Below, in pieces: positions 11,801 to 21,027 of a stretch of 64,000 nt of DNA. Position numbers and translations under genes: made by a program. The DNA lies in NCBI GenBank assembly GCA_932294295.1, contig OW028579.1:1505085-1569084 (forward strand), written 5' to 3'. The notes under the pieces are model-generated. The model made no database searches and had not been told where the DNA came from. It saw only the letters and a program-made list of their open reading frames with translations. The stretch is from Alitta virens. Its lineage: Eukaryota; Annelida; Polychaeta; Phyllodocida; Nereididae. Numbering within the stretch: the first letter of the stretch is position 1; the number at the start of each line of letters is the position of its first letter.

Positions 11801-14004
11801 ATCAGTAGAGAATGGCCATGATGTAGTCACAGTGCAAGAACAATGGAAAAGTAATTAGGTCATAATATATGACATAATCAAAATGAGGTCACTGAGGCAA
11901 AAATGCCAACATGGCTGCTGCGCGAAAAGGGTGTTATGATGTGAATGGGTGGATGTACTTCTGGACATCCACACATCAACCATCTTCAGATTTGAAATAA
12001 CTCGAAAAGTTGAATTTTTATTCTCTTCTTAGGATTACCGATCGTGGTGACCCTCAACCCAGGCAACAGCGGCTACACTTCCGATGGGACGGAGCTTGGC
12101 GCGGCGTGTAGAGAGTTGGAGGAGCTCGGAGCTGATGTTGTAGGCCTGAACTGCGGATTGGGGCCTGTGACCATACTACCATGGATGAAACGGATCAGAC
12201 AAGTCTGCAAGGTACAGTATAACTCATAAACAATGTGCAGCTCCATAACCGCCCAGAGCTGGAAAAACTACTTAAAGCAAAACAAGCACAATTTTACCAT
12301 AACTACCTGGAGATACCTGATAACTCCACTCAAATGAAACCTCACTTTAACAGAAGAGCTATTGCTATAGCTCCTTGCTCATACAATTAATGAGATTGTG
12401 ATATAGCCTTGCAACTGAAATTCCAGTAAAAAGGTGGCCACATAATTGACAAGGTTTTAATATATTATTATAAGTGCAAATCATTACATTTATTTCTATT
12501 CCTGTAATTCCTTATACAGAATGTCCTGAACTCTTACCCTTGCTTGCAAAAGCTCTGCTGTTCCTGACACCCCCTCGATTGATATCGGTAATTTGTTGTG
12601 AGCACTAGTGATCACAAAAAATTACCGATATCTTGTAATTTCAGGTGTGCCAACTCGCACAAATGCAAGTGTCCTCTGACTGTTGGCACACCTGAAATTA
12701 CAAGTCACATGCTGTCTCTTCTCGGGACCCTTGAATCTTCAGGGAAACTGAAGTGACTTACTTTTACAAGATCCCTAAGCACATACAATGTATTGCTGAC
12801 CGAACAAATTAGTCAATGTTTGCTGCTCTAGAGCGTATTATATCCTATTTCGGCAGGTTTGGATTCCTTGAAAAATATTGAGAAACTTTGAATCGATTAC
12901 CACAGGTCAAAAGTGACTGGGTTAGTTGTGCGAGACATTTAGTGAGTTGCTCTAGATAAGTATCTATTGATGCTTGTGCTGCTCGCCCAGTAATTAAAGT
13001 TAATATAGATGGCGCCAGCAGTGGACTTGTACACAGTGTCGCGTGGGACTGTTTACAGGCTTCCTATCTTACTGTATATGAGTCGCATGAAAAACCACAG
13101 TATATATAAAGTTTTGTTATAAAGCAGTGGGTATCAAATCAGTCATCAGTGATTTTCACACTTACCAGCTGTTCATTTTCGAGCCATCTCAATTAATGCC
13201 ATTTCCTTTGACTGGTACTGAAGAGAACAGCTCACTGTCCCGGGCAACACCCTTGCATGCCATGAATGCCTTGTTCTCAATTCTAAATTTACCAAATTTC
13301 AGGGTCCACTTGCTTGCATGCCAGTCCCCTACAGGTGCACAGCTGAAATGCCCACTTTTTTTGCGCTGAAAGATAAAGAAACAGGTCAGTCAAAAGTTTT
13401 ACTTCCAAATTAAGTGTTTAAACCTGCTTGATATTTGCTGAATCAATTAGACAAAACTGTACACACATTTATCCAGTACAATATAAACCTTGAAAGATGA
13501 GGTATTGGCGTCAAGTTTGTGATTTATTTATTTTGTGTTAATTAGCTTGTTTGTAACTATTTGTAATTATGTGGATTTATTCTCTAGTCAATCATTCATA
13601 ATGCAAATGTAATTTATGAGCTATAAAGAATCTTGGTAAAAATCATATAATACATTTGCATTAATTTTCTGTAGATGTCAGCCTGCCATTTGCTATTTTC
13701 ATGATCTTTACAATGACAATAAATTTGAAATTTTTCAGGAAAACATTCTTTTCCACTGGATCTAGACATGTGGCTGAACAGCCGATCTCAAGTCAATACA
13801 TTTGCTCAGGAATGCAAGAAGATGGGCATAGAGTATGTTGGCCTGTGTTGTGGAGCTAGACCTGTGTTCATCCGCGAGATGGCGACAGTGTACAATCGCA
13901 CGCCACCTGCCAGTATATATGAAGCTGATATGAGCAAACATATGTCCAGAGTAAATCACGACAAAACTTTGGACATGGCAAAACATATCGGAATGGTCGC
14001 TTGA
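8785..14004 (+). CDS. BHMT: Betaine-homocysteine S-methyltransferase-like protein (7 exons)
   Basis: Joined exons 8785-8803, 9797-9987, 10478-10669, 11342-11453, 12033-12211, 13303-13384 and 13739-14004 give 1041 coding bases with consistent phases and GT-AG introns: 346 residues plus stop. Family knowledge: BHMT moves a methyl group from betaine to homocysteine, making methionine and dimethylglycine, in the cytosol; its TIM barrel binds Zn through three cysteines. Seen here: the GLNC cysteine near residue 212 and the GLCCG pair near 295-296 match those ligands, and the glutamate of ILGETY (exon 4) matches the conserved IAEYF region. The start is the first ATG after a TATA box and gives MSGKTKG, resembling the Lys/Gly-rich N-terminus of animal BHMT. 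At 346 residues it lacks most of the C-terminal arm used for tetramerisation in the roughly 406-residue vertebrate enzyme, so oligomeric state may differ. It could instead be a related S-methyltransferase using another methyl donor. Confidence 0.9.
8935..9027 (+). mobile_element. 5'-truncated SINE-1 in BHMT intron 1
   Basis: Only the 3' body and (CA)n tail remain, yet ACTTACTTGGCCCT flanks it at 8921-8934 and 9028-9041. An intact duplication around a 5'-truncated copy is the mark of LINE-type target-primed reverse transcription. Confidence 0.9.
9118..9289 (-). mobile_element. SINE-1 copy in BHMT intron 1
   Basis: Antisense copy with a small internal deletion; target-site duplication GAGTACTGCTTATA at 9104-9117 and 9290-9303. 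Confidence 0.93.
9377..9759 (+). mobile_element. P1-like element split by a SINE-1
   Basis: Begins CCAGATAACAC and ends AATTTGGAATGCTATCTGGG, with ATCG-rich interior; a SINE-1 (9522-9714) is nested inside it, so P1 is older than that SINE insertion. Confidence 0.75.
9522..9714 (+). mobile_element. SINE-1 copy nested in a P1-like element
   Basis: Full-length, (CA)n tail. CCGACATCG at 9513-9521 and 9715-9723 is the duplicated target, which lies inside the P1-like sequence. Confidence 0.9.
9797..9987 (+). CDS. BHMT: BHMT-like exon 2
   Basis: Acceptor TTTCAG, donor GTGAGT. Encodes GLMERIQRKETVLVGEG through DVVLAFT, the first barrel strands; AERRGYLQAGPF aligns with the EKRGYVKAGPW signature of the family. 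Confidence 0.93.
10478..10669 (+). CDS. BHMT: BHMT-like exon 3
   Basis: Acceptor TTCCAG, donor GTTAATG. Encodes YYGHRAKLRL through EVYEIFK; IARQVADEFG and MAGNISNT match the family's IARQVADE and AGGVSQT segments. Confidence 0.93.
10735..10887. mobile_element. P2 palindromic element, copy 1
   Basis: About 153 bases beginning ACATGGCCAAATGTGCCAC and ending GTGGCACAATTGGCCATGT, almost fully self-complementary and containing nested GCGTTTTCCATGCGTTT palindromes. A second copy with the same design is at 59905-60056. The small open frame across it is a by-product. Lies in BHMT intron 3. Confidence 0.88.
10888..10920. repeat. Interstitial telomere-type repeat (CTAACC)n
   Basis: About five units of CTAACC with one GTAACC variant, directly abutting the P2 palindrome. 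This is the TTAGGG telomere type on the other strand. The second P2 copy lacks it. Confidence 0.85.
11342..11453 (+). CDS. BHMT: BHMT-like exon 4
   Basis: Acceptor TTTTAG, donor GTACATA. Encodes EQIIWAVEEGADYILGETY onward; the GETY glutamate corresponds to the conserved IAEYF region near the substrate site. Confidence 0.92.
11515..11635 (+). mobile_element. SINE-2 3' fragment in BHMT intron 4
   Basis: TTTATGCTGAGGCAAGTAAAA and CCCATGGGTAAATGTG correspond to the 3' body of the SINE-2 copy at 31065-31345; diverged. Confidence 0.6.
11733..11920. mobile_element. 188-bp MITE with about 30-bp inverted ends (BHMT intron 4)
   Basis: Left end CAGGCAGCCATGTTGGCATT continues with TTTGCCTCA; the right end is the complement, ending GCCAACATGGCTGCTG. 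No coding capacity, one copy in this window. Confidence 0.85.
12033..12211 (+). CDS. BHMT: BHMT-like exon 5 (first zinc cysteine)
   Basis: Acceptor TTCTTAG, donor GTACAG. Encodes GLPIVVTLNPGNSGYTSDG through RIRQVCK and carries the GLNCGLGP motif whose cysteine is the first zinc ligand. Confidence 0.93.
12581..12704. repeat. Two adjacent hairpins in BHMT intron 5
   Basis: First hairpin 12581-12632: GATATCGGTAATTT pairs with AAATTACCGATATC. Second 12632-12704: a 23-base arm starting CTTGTAATTTCAGGTGTGCC pairs exactly with 12682-12704. The two share the boundary base. Nothing else in the window matches them. Confidence 0.85.
13303..13384 (+). CDS. BHMT: BHMT-like exon 6
   Basis: Acceptor AATTTCAG, donor GTCAGTC. 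Encodes GPLACMPVPYRCTAEMPTFF then ALKDKET; PLACMPVPY aligns with SQPLAYHTP in vertebrate enzymes. Confidence 0.88.
13739..14004 (+). CDS. BHMT: BHMT-like exon 7 (CC zinc pair, stop)
   Basis: Acceptor TTTTTCAG. Encodes the GLCCGARP zinc-binding pair and ends MAKHIGMVA then TGA. The segment after TPPAS is short compared with vertebrates. Part of this exon has an inverted copy at 15836-15990. Confidence 0.93.
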
Positions 14005-14115
14005 TCCATGTGTAAAAGTATTTGTAGATTATAGTTAGCAGTAGCGGAATAGATAGTAGGTTTTGTAGTAATAGCTGCAGAGGTAGTGGTGCTAGTGGTA
14101 TAGGGTAAAAGGACC

Positions 14116-14194
14116 AATAAATGACTGCGTTGGTTAAATACATCCTGTTTATAGTTTATACGCAATCAAATGTATTTCTTAGTTAACAAATAAA
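14116..14194 (+). promoter_or_regulatory. Polyadenylation signals of the BHMT-like gene
   Basis: AATAAA at 14116-14121 and again at 14189-14194, 112 and 185 bases after the stop. In the duplicated 3' UTR at 16505-16705 only the second hexamer survives (16643-16648), which makes it the better candidate. Confidence 0.55.
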
Positions 14195-14286
14195 ATGAAA
14201 GTGTTAACTACAAAATTGTGTGTTATCATTCATTGTAATCACTGATATCATATGTACATTGGAAGAGCAAATAATTACTTCCATTG

Positions 14287-14465
14287 AAAATGGCCTGTCA
14301 GACTGAACCCAGAAGAAGAGCTATGAAGCTAGACAACTTCTGCTATACGATGCTACTTGCACTAAAAAAATTGTCTGGCTATAGCTGGCTACTCAAAGCA
14401 GGATCAGACTGAAGTACACGCAGCACCATCTGGTGCACAAGTTGAGAGTTACGCATATCTTTCAT
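14287..14465 (+). repeat. M3 dispersed repeat, copy 1
   Basis: AATGGCCTGTCAGACTGAACC, CTGCTATACGATGCTA and GGCTATAGCTGGCTACTCAA recur at 51738-52085 and 57037-57600. No coding capacity; probably an old non-autonomous element. Confidence 0.75.
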
Positions 14466-14499
14466 GCATGACTATAACTGCACATACAATATCGTGTCA

Positions 14500-15138
14500 A
14501 TGTTGCCGATGTTGGCCCGATTTGGAATGCTCTCTGGGTTGAAACGATTTGGAATGCTCTCTGGGTTGAAACGATTTGGAATGCTCTCTGGGTTGAAACG
14601 ATTTGGAATGCTCTCTGGGTTGAAACGATTTGGAATGCTCTCTGGGTTGAAACGATTTGGAATGCTCTCTGGGTTGAAACGATTTGGAATGCTCTCTGGG
14701 TTGAAACGATTTGGAATGCTCTCTGGGTTGAAACGATTTGGAATGCTCTCTGGGTTGAAACGATTTGGAATGCTCTCTGGGTTGAAACGATTTGGAATGC
14801 TCTCTGGGTTGAAACGATTTGGAATGCTATCTGGGTTGAAACGATTTGGAATGCTATCTGGGTTGAAACGATTTGGAATGCTCTCTGGGTTGAAACGATT
14901 TGGAATGCTATCTGGGTTGAAACAATTTGGAATGCTCTCTGGGTTGAAACGATTTGGAATGCTATCTGGGTTGAAACGATTTGGAATGCTCTCTGGGTTG
15001 AAACGATTTGGAATGCTATCTGGGTTGAAACGATTTGGAATGCTCTCTGGGTTGAAACGATTTGGAATGCTATCTGGGTTGAAACGATTTGGAATGCTAT
15101 CTGGGTTGAAACAATTTGGAATGCTATCTGGGTTGCTG
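14500..15138 (+). repeat. 27-bp minisatellite grown from a P1 end, about 23 copies
   Basis: The unit GATTTGGAATGCTCTCTGGG plus TTGAAAC repeats about 23 times. It is preceded by GTTGCCGATGTTGGCCCGAT, the inner part of a P1 end, so the array arose by expanding the P1 terminal inverted repeat. CTCTCTGG and CTATCTGG variants alternate toward the right. The 225-codon open frame through it (9-residue period) exists only because 27 is divisible by 3. Confidence 0.93.
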
Positions 15139-15557
15139 TAATATTTTGACGACCTTTATCTTATCAGATAAATTGTTTGATTCCTGCTGTGGGGTTTATA
15201 TTGAAGCTAGACAGGGATATCTCCCCATTTTGAAATAAAACTAATTCAGCAGTTGGAGAAAAAGATATTCTCTATATCACAACTAAAACTAATTCAGCAG
15301 ATTATCACAATATTGTATAAGATATTGTCACAAGATAAAAATGTCTACTTCAAGAAACAATATCTTTAATTCGATAAAAAGCCCTATATAGTAATAGAAA
15401 ATCGTCACAACATTCAGATTAGTATTAATTGTAGACTGCGGAAAACCTTCTGATAATATTTAAAGCAACTATCAACAGAATATTTTTATTCTATTTAACT
15501 AAAATTTCCTTGACATCTTAATAAGATTTATGTTTTGAGGGCATATAAACTGCGTCG

Positions 15558-15632
15558 TTACCTATAAGCCAAGCGACCTAATTATGGACATTCTTTGCTA
15601 GTTTACCTAATTAAACCAATTGTTTGGTTAAA
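15558..15632 (+). repeat. Direct repeat flanking the BHMT pseudo-exon, left copy
   Basis: AGCGACCTAATTATG followed by a TTTGCTAGTTTAC phrase recurs as AGCGACCTAATTATG and TTTGCTCGTTTAC at 16012-16070, on the far side of the inverted exon copy. Confidence 0.7.
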
Positions 15633-15719
15633 CTATGTCGACTCAAGACAAATTTAATTGCTTTCATACAGGTGACAATAATATAATAATAAGCTGAAAC
15701 AATGAATATAATCTATTTA

Positions 15720-15990
15720 CAGTGTATGAGAGGCCTGCTGCTATTGCATTATCTATCCCACTACTACTACTAGTAGTCTACTACTACTATGCAATATACA
15801 TTATCAAATCAAGAGACTTTAGGGGTGGCATTCCAGTATGCATTGCCATTTCCAATGTTTCGTTGTGATTTACGCTGGACATATGTTTGCTCATATCAGC
15901 TTCATATTTACTGGCAGGTGGCGTGCGATTGTACACTGTCGCCATCTAGCGGATAAACACAGGTCTTGCTCCACCACACAAGTAATCTAT
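15720..15990 (-). pseudogene. Inverted partial copy of BHMT-like exon 7
   Basis: On the minus strand 15836-15990 matches exon 7 of the gene (13850-13990) at roughly 85-90 percent by eye, including ATGGCGACAGTGTACAATCG and GCTGATATGAGCAAACATAT. In the parental frame the GAG of the IREM segment is TAG, a premature stop, and the second cysteine of the CC zinc pair is glycine. Similarity seems to run weakly into the 3' UTR (to about 15720). No other BHMT exons are visible nearby, so this is a dead fragment. Confidence 0.85.
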
Positions 15991-16011
15991 ACATGGTGTG
16001 TCATCACCTCA

Positions 16012-16070
16012 CAGCCCAGCGACCTAATTATGTACATGTTTTGCTCGTTTACTCATCTAAATTAATTAAT
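16012..16070 (+). repeat. Direct repeat flanking the BHMT pseudo-exon, right copy
   Basis: Partner of 15558-15632 in the same orientation; the intervening sequence holds the inverted exon copy. Confidence 0.65.
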
Positions 16071-16504
16071 CAATTTCTCGTATAGTCTATAGGCTGGCTT
16101 ATGGTATTAAAGTTCTAACAATGAAATTACCGAATAATTAGATGTTCATGTGCTGCGTTTATTCAATTCTTGTTCTGACAAGCAGGCAATTCAGGAAAAA
16201 TGCCTAAACTCAAGAAATATGAATCCATTTCTCTTGTATTTTTAAGACACAATTTCTTCAGTCTATGCTCAGCCTATTGGCTACATAGATAATGTACAAT
16301 AAAATGCTCAGTTGGATATAGTATATAAATGTCATCAAAAAGATAACATGGTAATCTCCTCTTACAAACATGCTTGATTTCTATAAAAAAGGGACATCCT
16401 TGTGTAAAAATATGCCATTGTCATTCACTAATAACGTTTTGCTTGGATCTCTCAGAAACTCAGGAGGGCACTTGATAGCAATGCTATTAATGTGTCTTAG
16501 AGTG

Positions 16505-16705
16505 TGCCTCCTGGGCTAGTGGTAGTGTCATAGTTTGTAAATCTAGTGGAGTTCTACAGGACCTATGAATGACTGCATGCAGTGCATGGGTTAAAATACA
16601 TACTGTTTACACAATGAAATGTATGTTTTAGTAAACTAATGAAATAAATATGTTCACTACAAAATTGTATGCTTTAAATGTAATCATATTAAGTACATGC
16701 TAAGG
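16505..16705 (+). pseudogene. Direct copy of the BHMT-like 3' UTR
   Basis: GAATGACTGCAT, ATACATACTGTTTA and GTTCACTACAAAATTGTATG track the 3' UTR at about 14085-14260 (AATGACTGCGTTGGTTAAAT and following) with substitutions and small indels. Orientation is direct, unlike the inverted exon copy 500 bases upstream, so a tandem duplicate was later rearranged. Confidence 0.75.
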
Positions 16706-16877
16706 TAATTTCAAAGTTACAGGATAACATGGAATTTCATGGAAAGTGAACTGGCACAAATGACATTTAAAAATGACGGCAATTCCATTGTTGAACATCT
16801 CTTCATTATTTGTTGGTCAGTGCACAGGCGTTTGCCATCATGACTGCACAAGCAAGTTAGCATACAATAAGACCAAG

Positions 16878-17526
16878 GTGGTATTCGACTGGGCTTTTTC
16901 GTGGAGCACTTACGTTTAGTAAAGCACGAAGTGTATTCGACTGGAGATTAACAAAAATCCTAAATTTTCGTGAAGCACAAATGTTCGTTATACAGAAGTT
17001 TACCCACTTTTTTCTTCGCGGAGTCACGTGATCATATGTGGGCAAAAAACGTAGATAGTTACAATCAAAAATCTATCCAAATGAAACCAAACGCTTCTAA
17101 CTGATGAATTCAATAACCAAAATTGTCTAGATTGAACTAAATTATGAAATATCGCAGGAATCTACTCGATCGGCTTTGTTTACATTTTAGCTAATTATGC
17201 ATAGGAACGTACTTGACAGCGTCACCGATTCGCGACTTCAAAGTCATTTTAAAAAGTTGAGATCAGAGTTGTTTCAATTCACACCATAAGCAAAGAGAAA
17301 TTTTGTAAATAAGGAACTTGGAATTTTGAAAATTGGACGAAAATTTAAGGAGCTGTTTAATAAAATGTATCACGATTGAGTCTTGTTTGTTTTTTGTCAG
17401 TGTGTCAAGGGGCAAATTCCCAGAATTTTTATTTGACTGGGGAATCTATGTAGAGCACGTAACTGCCACTGCGCAAGTGGGCGTGGCCTAAATTTACTTC
17501 ACGGAAAACTCCCAGTCGAATGTCAC
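16878..17526. mobile_element. 649-bp element with inverted ends GTGGTATTCGACTGGG
   Basis: Left end GTGGTATTCGACTGGG with TTTTTCGTGGAG; right end CACGGAAAACTCCCAGTCGA then ATGTCAC, its complement. CCAAG flanks both sides (16873-16877 and 17527-17531), a likely 5-base duplication. A second TATTCGACTGG at 16931 and a TTTGACTGGGG near 17430 suggest doubled ends. No transposase frame. Confidence 0.85.
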
Positions 17527-17531
17527 CCAAG

Positions 17532-18357
17532 GCTACTGACTTTGTCAAGAACAGCTTTTACTCCCCCTGTGCAACTGCCTTCAAGGATGGGGGGCCAGTT
17601 TCAGTCAATAACATCATATTACGCTTCAAAAATGGCAATATTATACCCACAATAATTTTCCTTCTTATTCTAAGTGATAACTTTATTTATATATTGGTAT
17701 TTACCACTTATTTTTGGGGAATTCCTTGCCTGTACGCTCGGAATGTCCAATTCTTATCTCTAATGGCAGCTAATTTGCATATTTCACCATCTACACACAT
17801 GATGTTATTCTTGATTGACTAATATCTCCCAAGCACTGTGTGCTGTCAGCTTTAAGCCAATTGAGTGACCTAACTGAGCAATCTTTGTTTAAGACTAAGT
17901 CTTGAGCTCAATGCAAACAAAACTAATTGATATGCAATTTCATGTTTAAAGTGTAAGACATTCAATGCCAGAAGCCAGCCTATAGGCTATTAGGCAAATT
18001 TGTTTGTATTTAAGTCTAATTGGTAAGCAAAATCATTGCCATCAAGCTCAGGGCATTTCCTAATGTATTCAGCTACATGCTGATTGGCTGTTGCAAATGA
18101 CATAGCTGCCTCTTGAGATGAGAAGCCAATTAAGGCAGTCAGTAGCCTTGGTATTAGTTAAAGTATAAGTGCTGTCATCACTGAGCAATGTCATATATGT
18201 TGGCAAATGCCTGTGGTCAGTGTTATCTGGCAATCAAAATCGTTCTGCAATCCCATTAATCCTTTGGTCTAACGAAAGGAGACACTCTTTTCTCCATGGT
18301 CTAAAATGATCATTGCACATTATGTTATTTTTAGCAGGTTCAAGCATTGAAAGACAA
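17532..18357. other. No recognisable gene
   Basis: The 100-codon frame starting at 17520 overlaps the end of the element above, is hydrophobic by base composition and matches no family I know. Confidence 0.45.
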
Positions 18358-18514
18358 TTGAATATCACCAGCCAACCTTGACTGTTTATAAAACACAGTA
18401 ATCAACATTTTAGGATAATCCCTTTGTTGGTCAAAACTTTCGCCTGATATACGTCACATTTATTTAGTTATTTCAGGGCTTGCCCAACTCACTGTGTAAC
18501 CACTAATATGCCAG
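18358..18514 (+). repeat. R5 dispersed repeat, copy 1
   Basis: AGTAATCAACATTTTAGGAT, TTGGTCAAAAC and GCTTGCCCAACTCACTGTGT recur in the same order at 33242-33445, which has an extra internal stretch. Confidence 0.75.
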
Positions 18515-19128
18515 GTAATCTAATGATTATTCCTAAAATACTTTTTAATATGTCTTGAGTTGAGTTGAGTTCATTTATTGGATTTAAACAATATACAAAG
18601 TATTATATAGATCACATGATATTAAACATTCAAATAATTCCAACCAGATGCACATACGTGCATATTTGGTAAACTATATACAATTGTATTATACAATATT
18701 CATGTATGGTTTGGATAATTGAAAACTAATAAACGGCTAAGTACATATTAAATCCAATAGTAAATAATATACATAATTTTAAGTTGTTTCTAAACTATTG
18801 TACAGGAGGTATTTTTTAACATGGTGTTTCATGGCATTAATTGATAGGTGTTTGTGGAACAATATCTGCAAAATAATTATAGATGACAGCGCCTTTATAT
18901 CTTGCTGTAATTGTTGACTCTGGAAGATAATTCTGAAAGAAATATCAGCGAAGGGTGGACTACAAATTATGATTATGAGTTCATATTTTCAGGTTTTACT
19001 GGAGATTCCTTTCACAAGGTCAAAGATGATTTTAGTAATTTTTGTTTATCACACCAGAGCTTGATTGGATTTGATTAATTGAATGCCAAAGATGCACGTA
19101 ATGATGAAATGAGAATTCTTTGAGTCCA
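18515..19128. other. AT-rich sequence with a LINE-tail-like motif
   Basis: TTGAGTTGAGTTGAGTTCAT at 18549 resembles an antisense LINE 3' tail with a pentamer repeat; nothing else recognisable. Confidence 0.4.
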
Positions 19129-19454
19129 CAATAGTGGATTTTCACGGAAGGTTCTCTATATTTCCACCAGGGGCTAAAACAGAATATTGCAATTCTATTG
19201 GCTGAAAATGTTTCCACCCTTGACTTTGATTGGCTGAAGCAAAGTGCATCCTAGCAGCAGTATTTTTAGTGGATTTTAATGTATATTTGACACTTTATCA
19301 TTTAGCTGATATTTGTTATTTTTCTGAGAAAATCATATTTATGGAATCAGTTAGTTATGATCTACTAAGTCTGAAAAGCAAAATGAGTAATAAGAGGAGA
19401 GGAAAGACTTATGTCTTGCTGAATTCAGGGCTGTTCAGTGAAAAGACTCTATTG
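19129..19454 (+). mobile_element. M2 MITE, copy 1
   Basis: Begins CAATAGTGGATTTTCAC and ends GTGAAAAGACTCTATTG, imperfect 17-base inverted ends, 326 bases. The middle contains TAGCAGCAGTATTTTTAGTG and an AATGAGTAATAAGAGGAGAG phrase conserved in all copies. Confidence 0.9.
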
Positions 19455-20544
19455 AGTGACTGACTAAATTGCTGAACTACTGACTGACTAAACAACAACT
19501 TGTTTGTTGGTTTATTTAAGTTTTGAACAACATTAAACATCTTATAAACATACATACATACACATTTGTTCAAATCATACTTACATACATACATTTATAC
19601 ATCAGGTTGTTCCAGGGGAACACCATAGCATCATTGATGCTGTGCCACAAGTGGGACATACCCCTGTTTGTCTAATAATTAACAATTATTTTAGCACATT
19701 CTGGAACATAGGATAGAAAAAAGAACAGGGAAATTATTAATTAATTCATCATAGAAAACTATACACATGAAGGAAAAGGAGAAGATTCCAAAACATTGAA
19801 TAATAATATTGCTATTTCCATATTACATATACTTCAGCAGATTCAAATATTAAGTAAATTCTCCTTATCTTTCTTCAACACATCTCAGCATTAAACTTTC
19901 AACACAAATGATATGAAATATAATTTGGTATAAGTCAAATGCTGAATAGATTAGAAGGATATGTAATCAAATTACATGTATATCTTACACAATGCAATAA
20001 CTCAACTGCTGTCTTAAATGATAATAAATGGGTGATTACCCCAACACTTTAAACTGTTAAATAGGGTTAAAAGGGTTCACAAATCTCATCCCTTGTGCTC
20101 CCTTGTGCTCTCTTGTACCCTACCCTGGGGCTATAGGGTTCATAAATGCCCTTCTGGTAAACAGAACCATATTGCCTTGAAGATTTACCCCCTCCCACAG
20201 ATGTGGTTGACTGTGATCACTGAACCTTCCTGCGAAGCTAGATTAGGCAGCTAGTTAGTGGAATGAGAATGCTCTTACAATGTGATTTATTCTAGGGTGA
20301 GTTGAAGCTGCGGAGACAGACAGAAAGAGTTGGATAGAGAGCAAACGAAACAGGAAGAGTTTGCAAGAAAGAGGAAGTGCCGTAGAGTAATAGACAGATT
20401 GAAATATCGTTTTCAACAAAAAGACAGAAATACTAACAAAAGTAAACTATCTCGCTCTCTCTCTCACAAAATCTGTTAAAAAATAATTACTTTTTGTTCA
20501 GCATTATATATTTATAGACGTGTTAATGTTGTAAAAAATAGATA
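19455..20544. other. No recognisable gene
   Basis: A TTGTTTGTTGGTTTATTTAA motif at 19500 may be an antisense LINE tail; (CATA)n traces follow. The remainder is unannotatable. Confidence 0.4.
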
Positions 20545-20551
20545 TATACTT

Positions 20552-20628
<77 letters not shown>

Positions 20629-20657
20629 TAGACAGATAGAGATAGATAGATAGATAT

Positions 20658-20698
<41 letters not shown>

Positions 20699-21027
20699 CT
20701 GATTGATTGATTGATTGATAGATAGATAGATATATAGATAGATAGATTGACTGATTGATAGATTGATTGATTGATTGATAGATTGATAGATTGATTGATT
20801 GATTGAATGATAGATAGATAGATAGATAGATACATAGATACATAGATTGATTGATTGATTGATTGATTGATAGATAGATAGATAGATATATTGATTGATA
20901 TATAGATAGATTGATTAATTGATTGATAGATAGATAGATAGATGTATAGATAGATATATAGATATATATATAGATAAAAAGTTAGATAGATAGATAGATA
21001 GATAGATAAACAGATAGATAGATAGGT
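20545..21027. repeat. Compound GATA/GACA/GATT microsatellite
   Basis: About 480 bases with a pure (GACA)n core at 20569-20630 and long GATA and GATT stretches. The 173- and 97-codon minus-strand frames are repeat artefacts. Confidence 0.96.

Noticed and set aside
13127..13369. 80-codon frame overlapping BHMT exon 6
   Set aside because: It reads intron sequence before the acceptor; the joined exon frame uses only 13303-13384.
14500..15138. CRISPR-like array
   Set aside because: Units are contiguous with no unique spacers, and the DNA is clearly eukaryotic.
14464..15141. 225-codon frame made of nine-residue repeats
   Set aside because: Pure by-product of the 27-bp minisatellite; no flanking exons or start context.
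15838..16065. 75-codon plus frame over the BHMT exon copy
   Set aside because: It is the antisense of the inverted pseudo-exon; the matching antisense frame also exists over the true exon 7.
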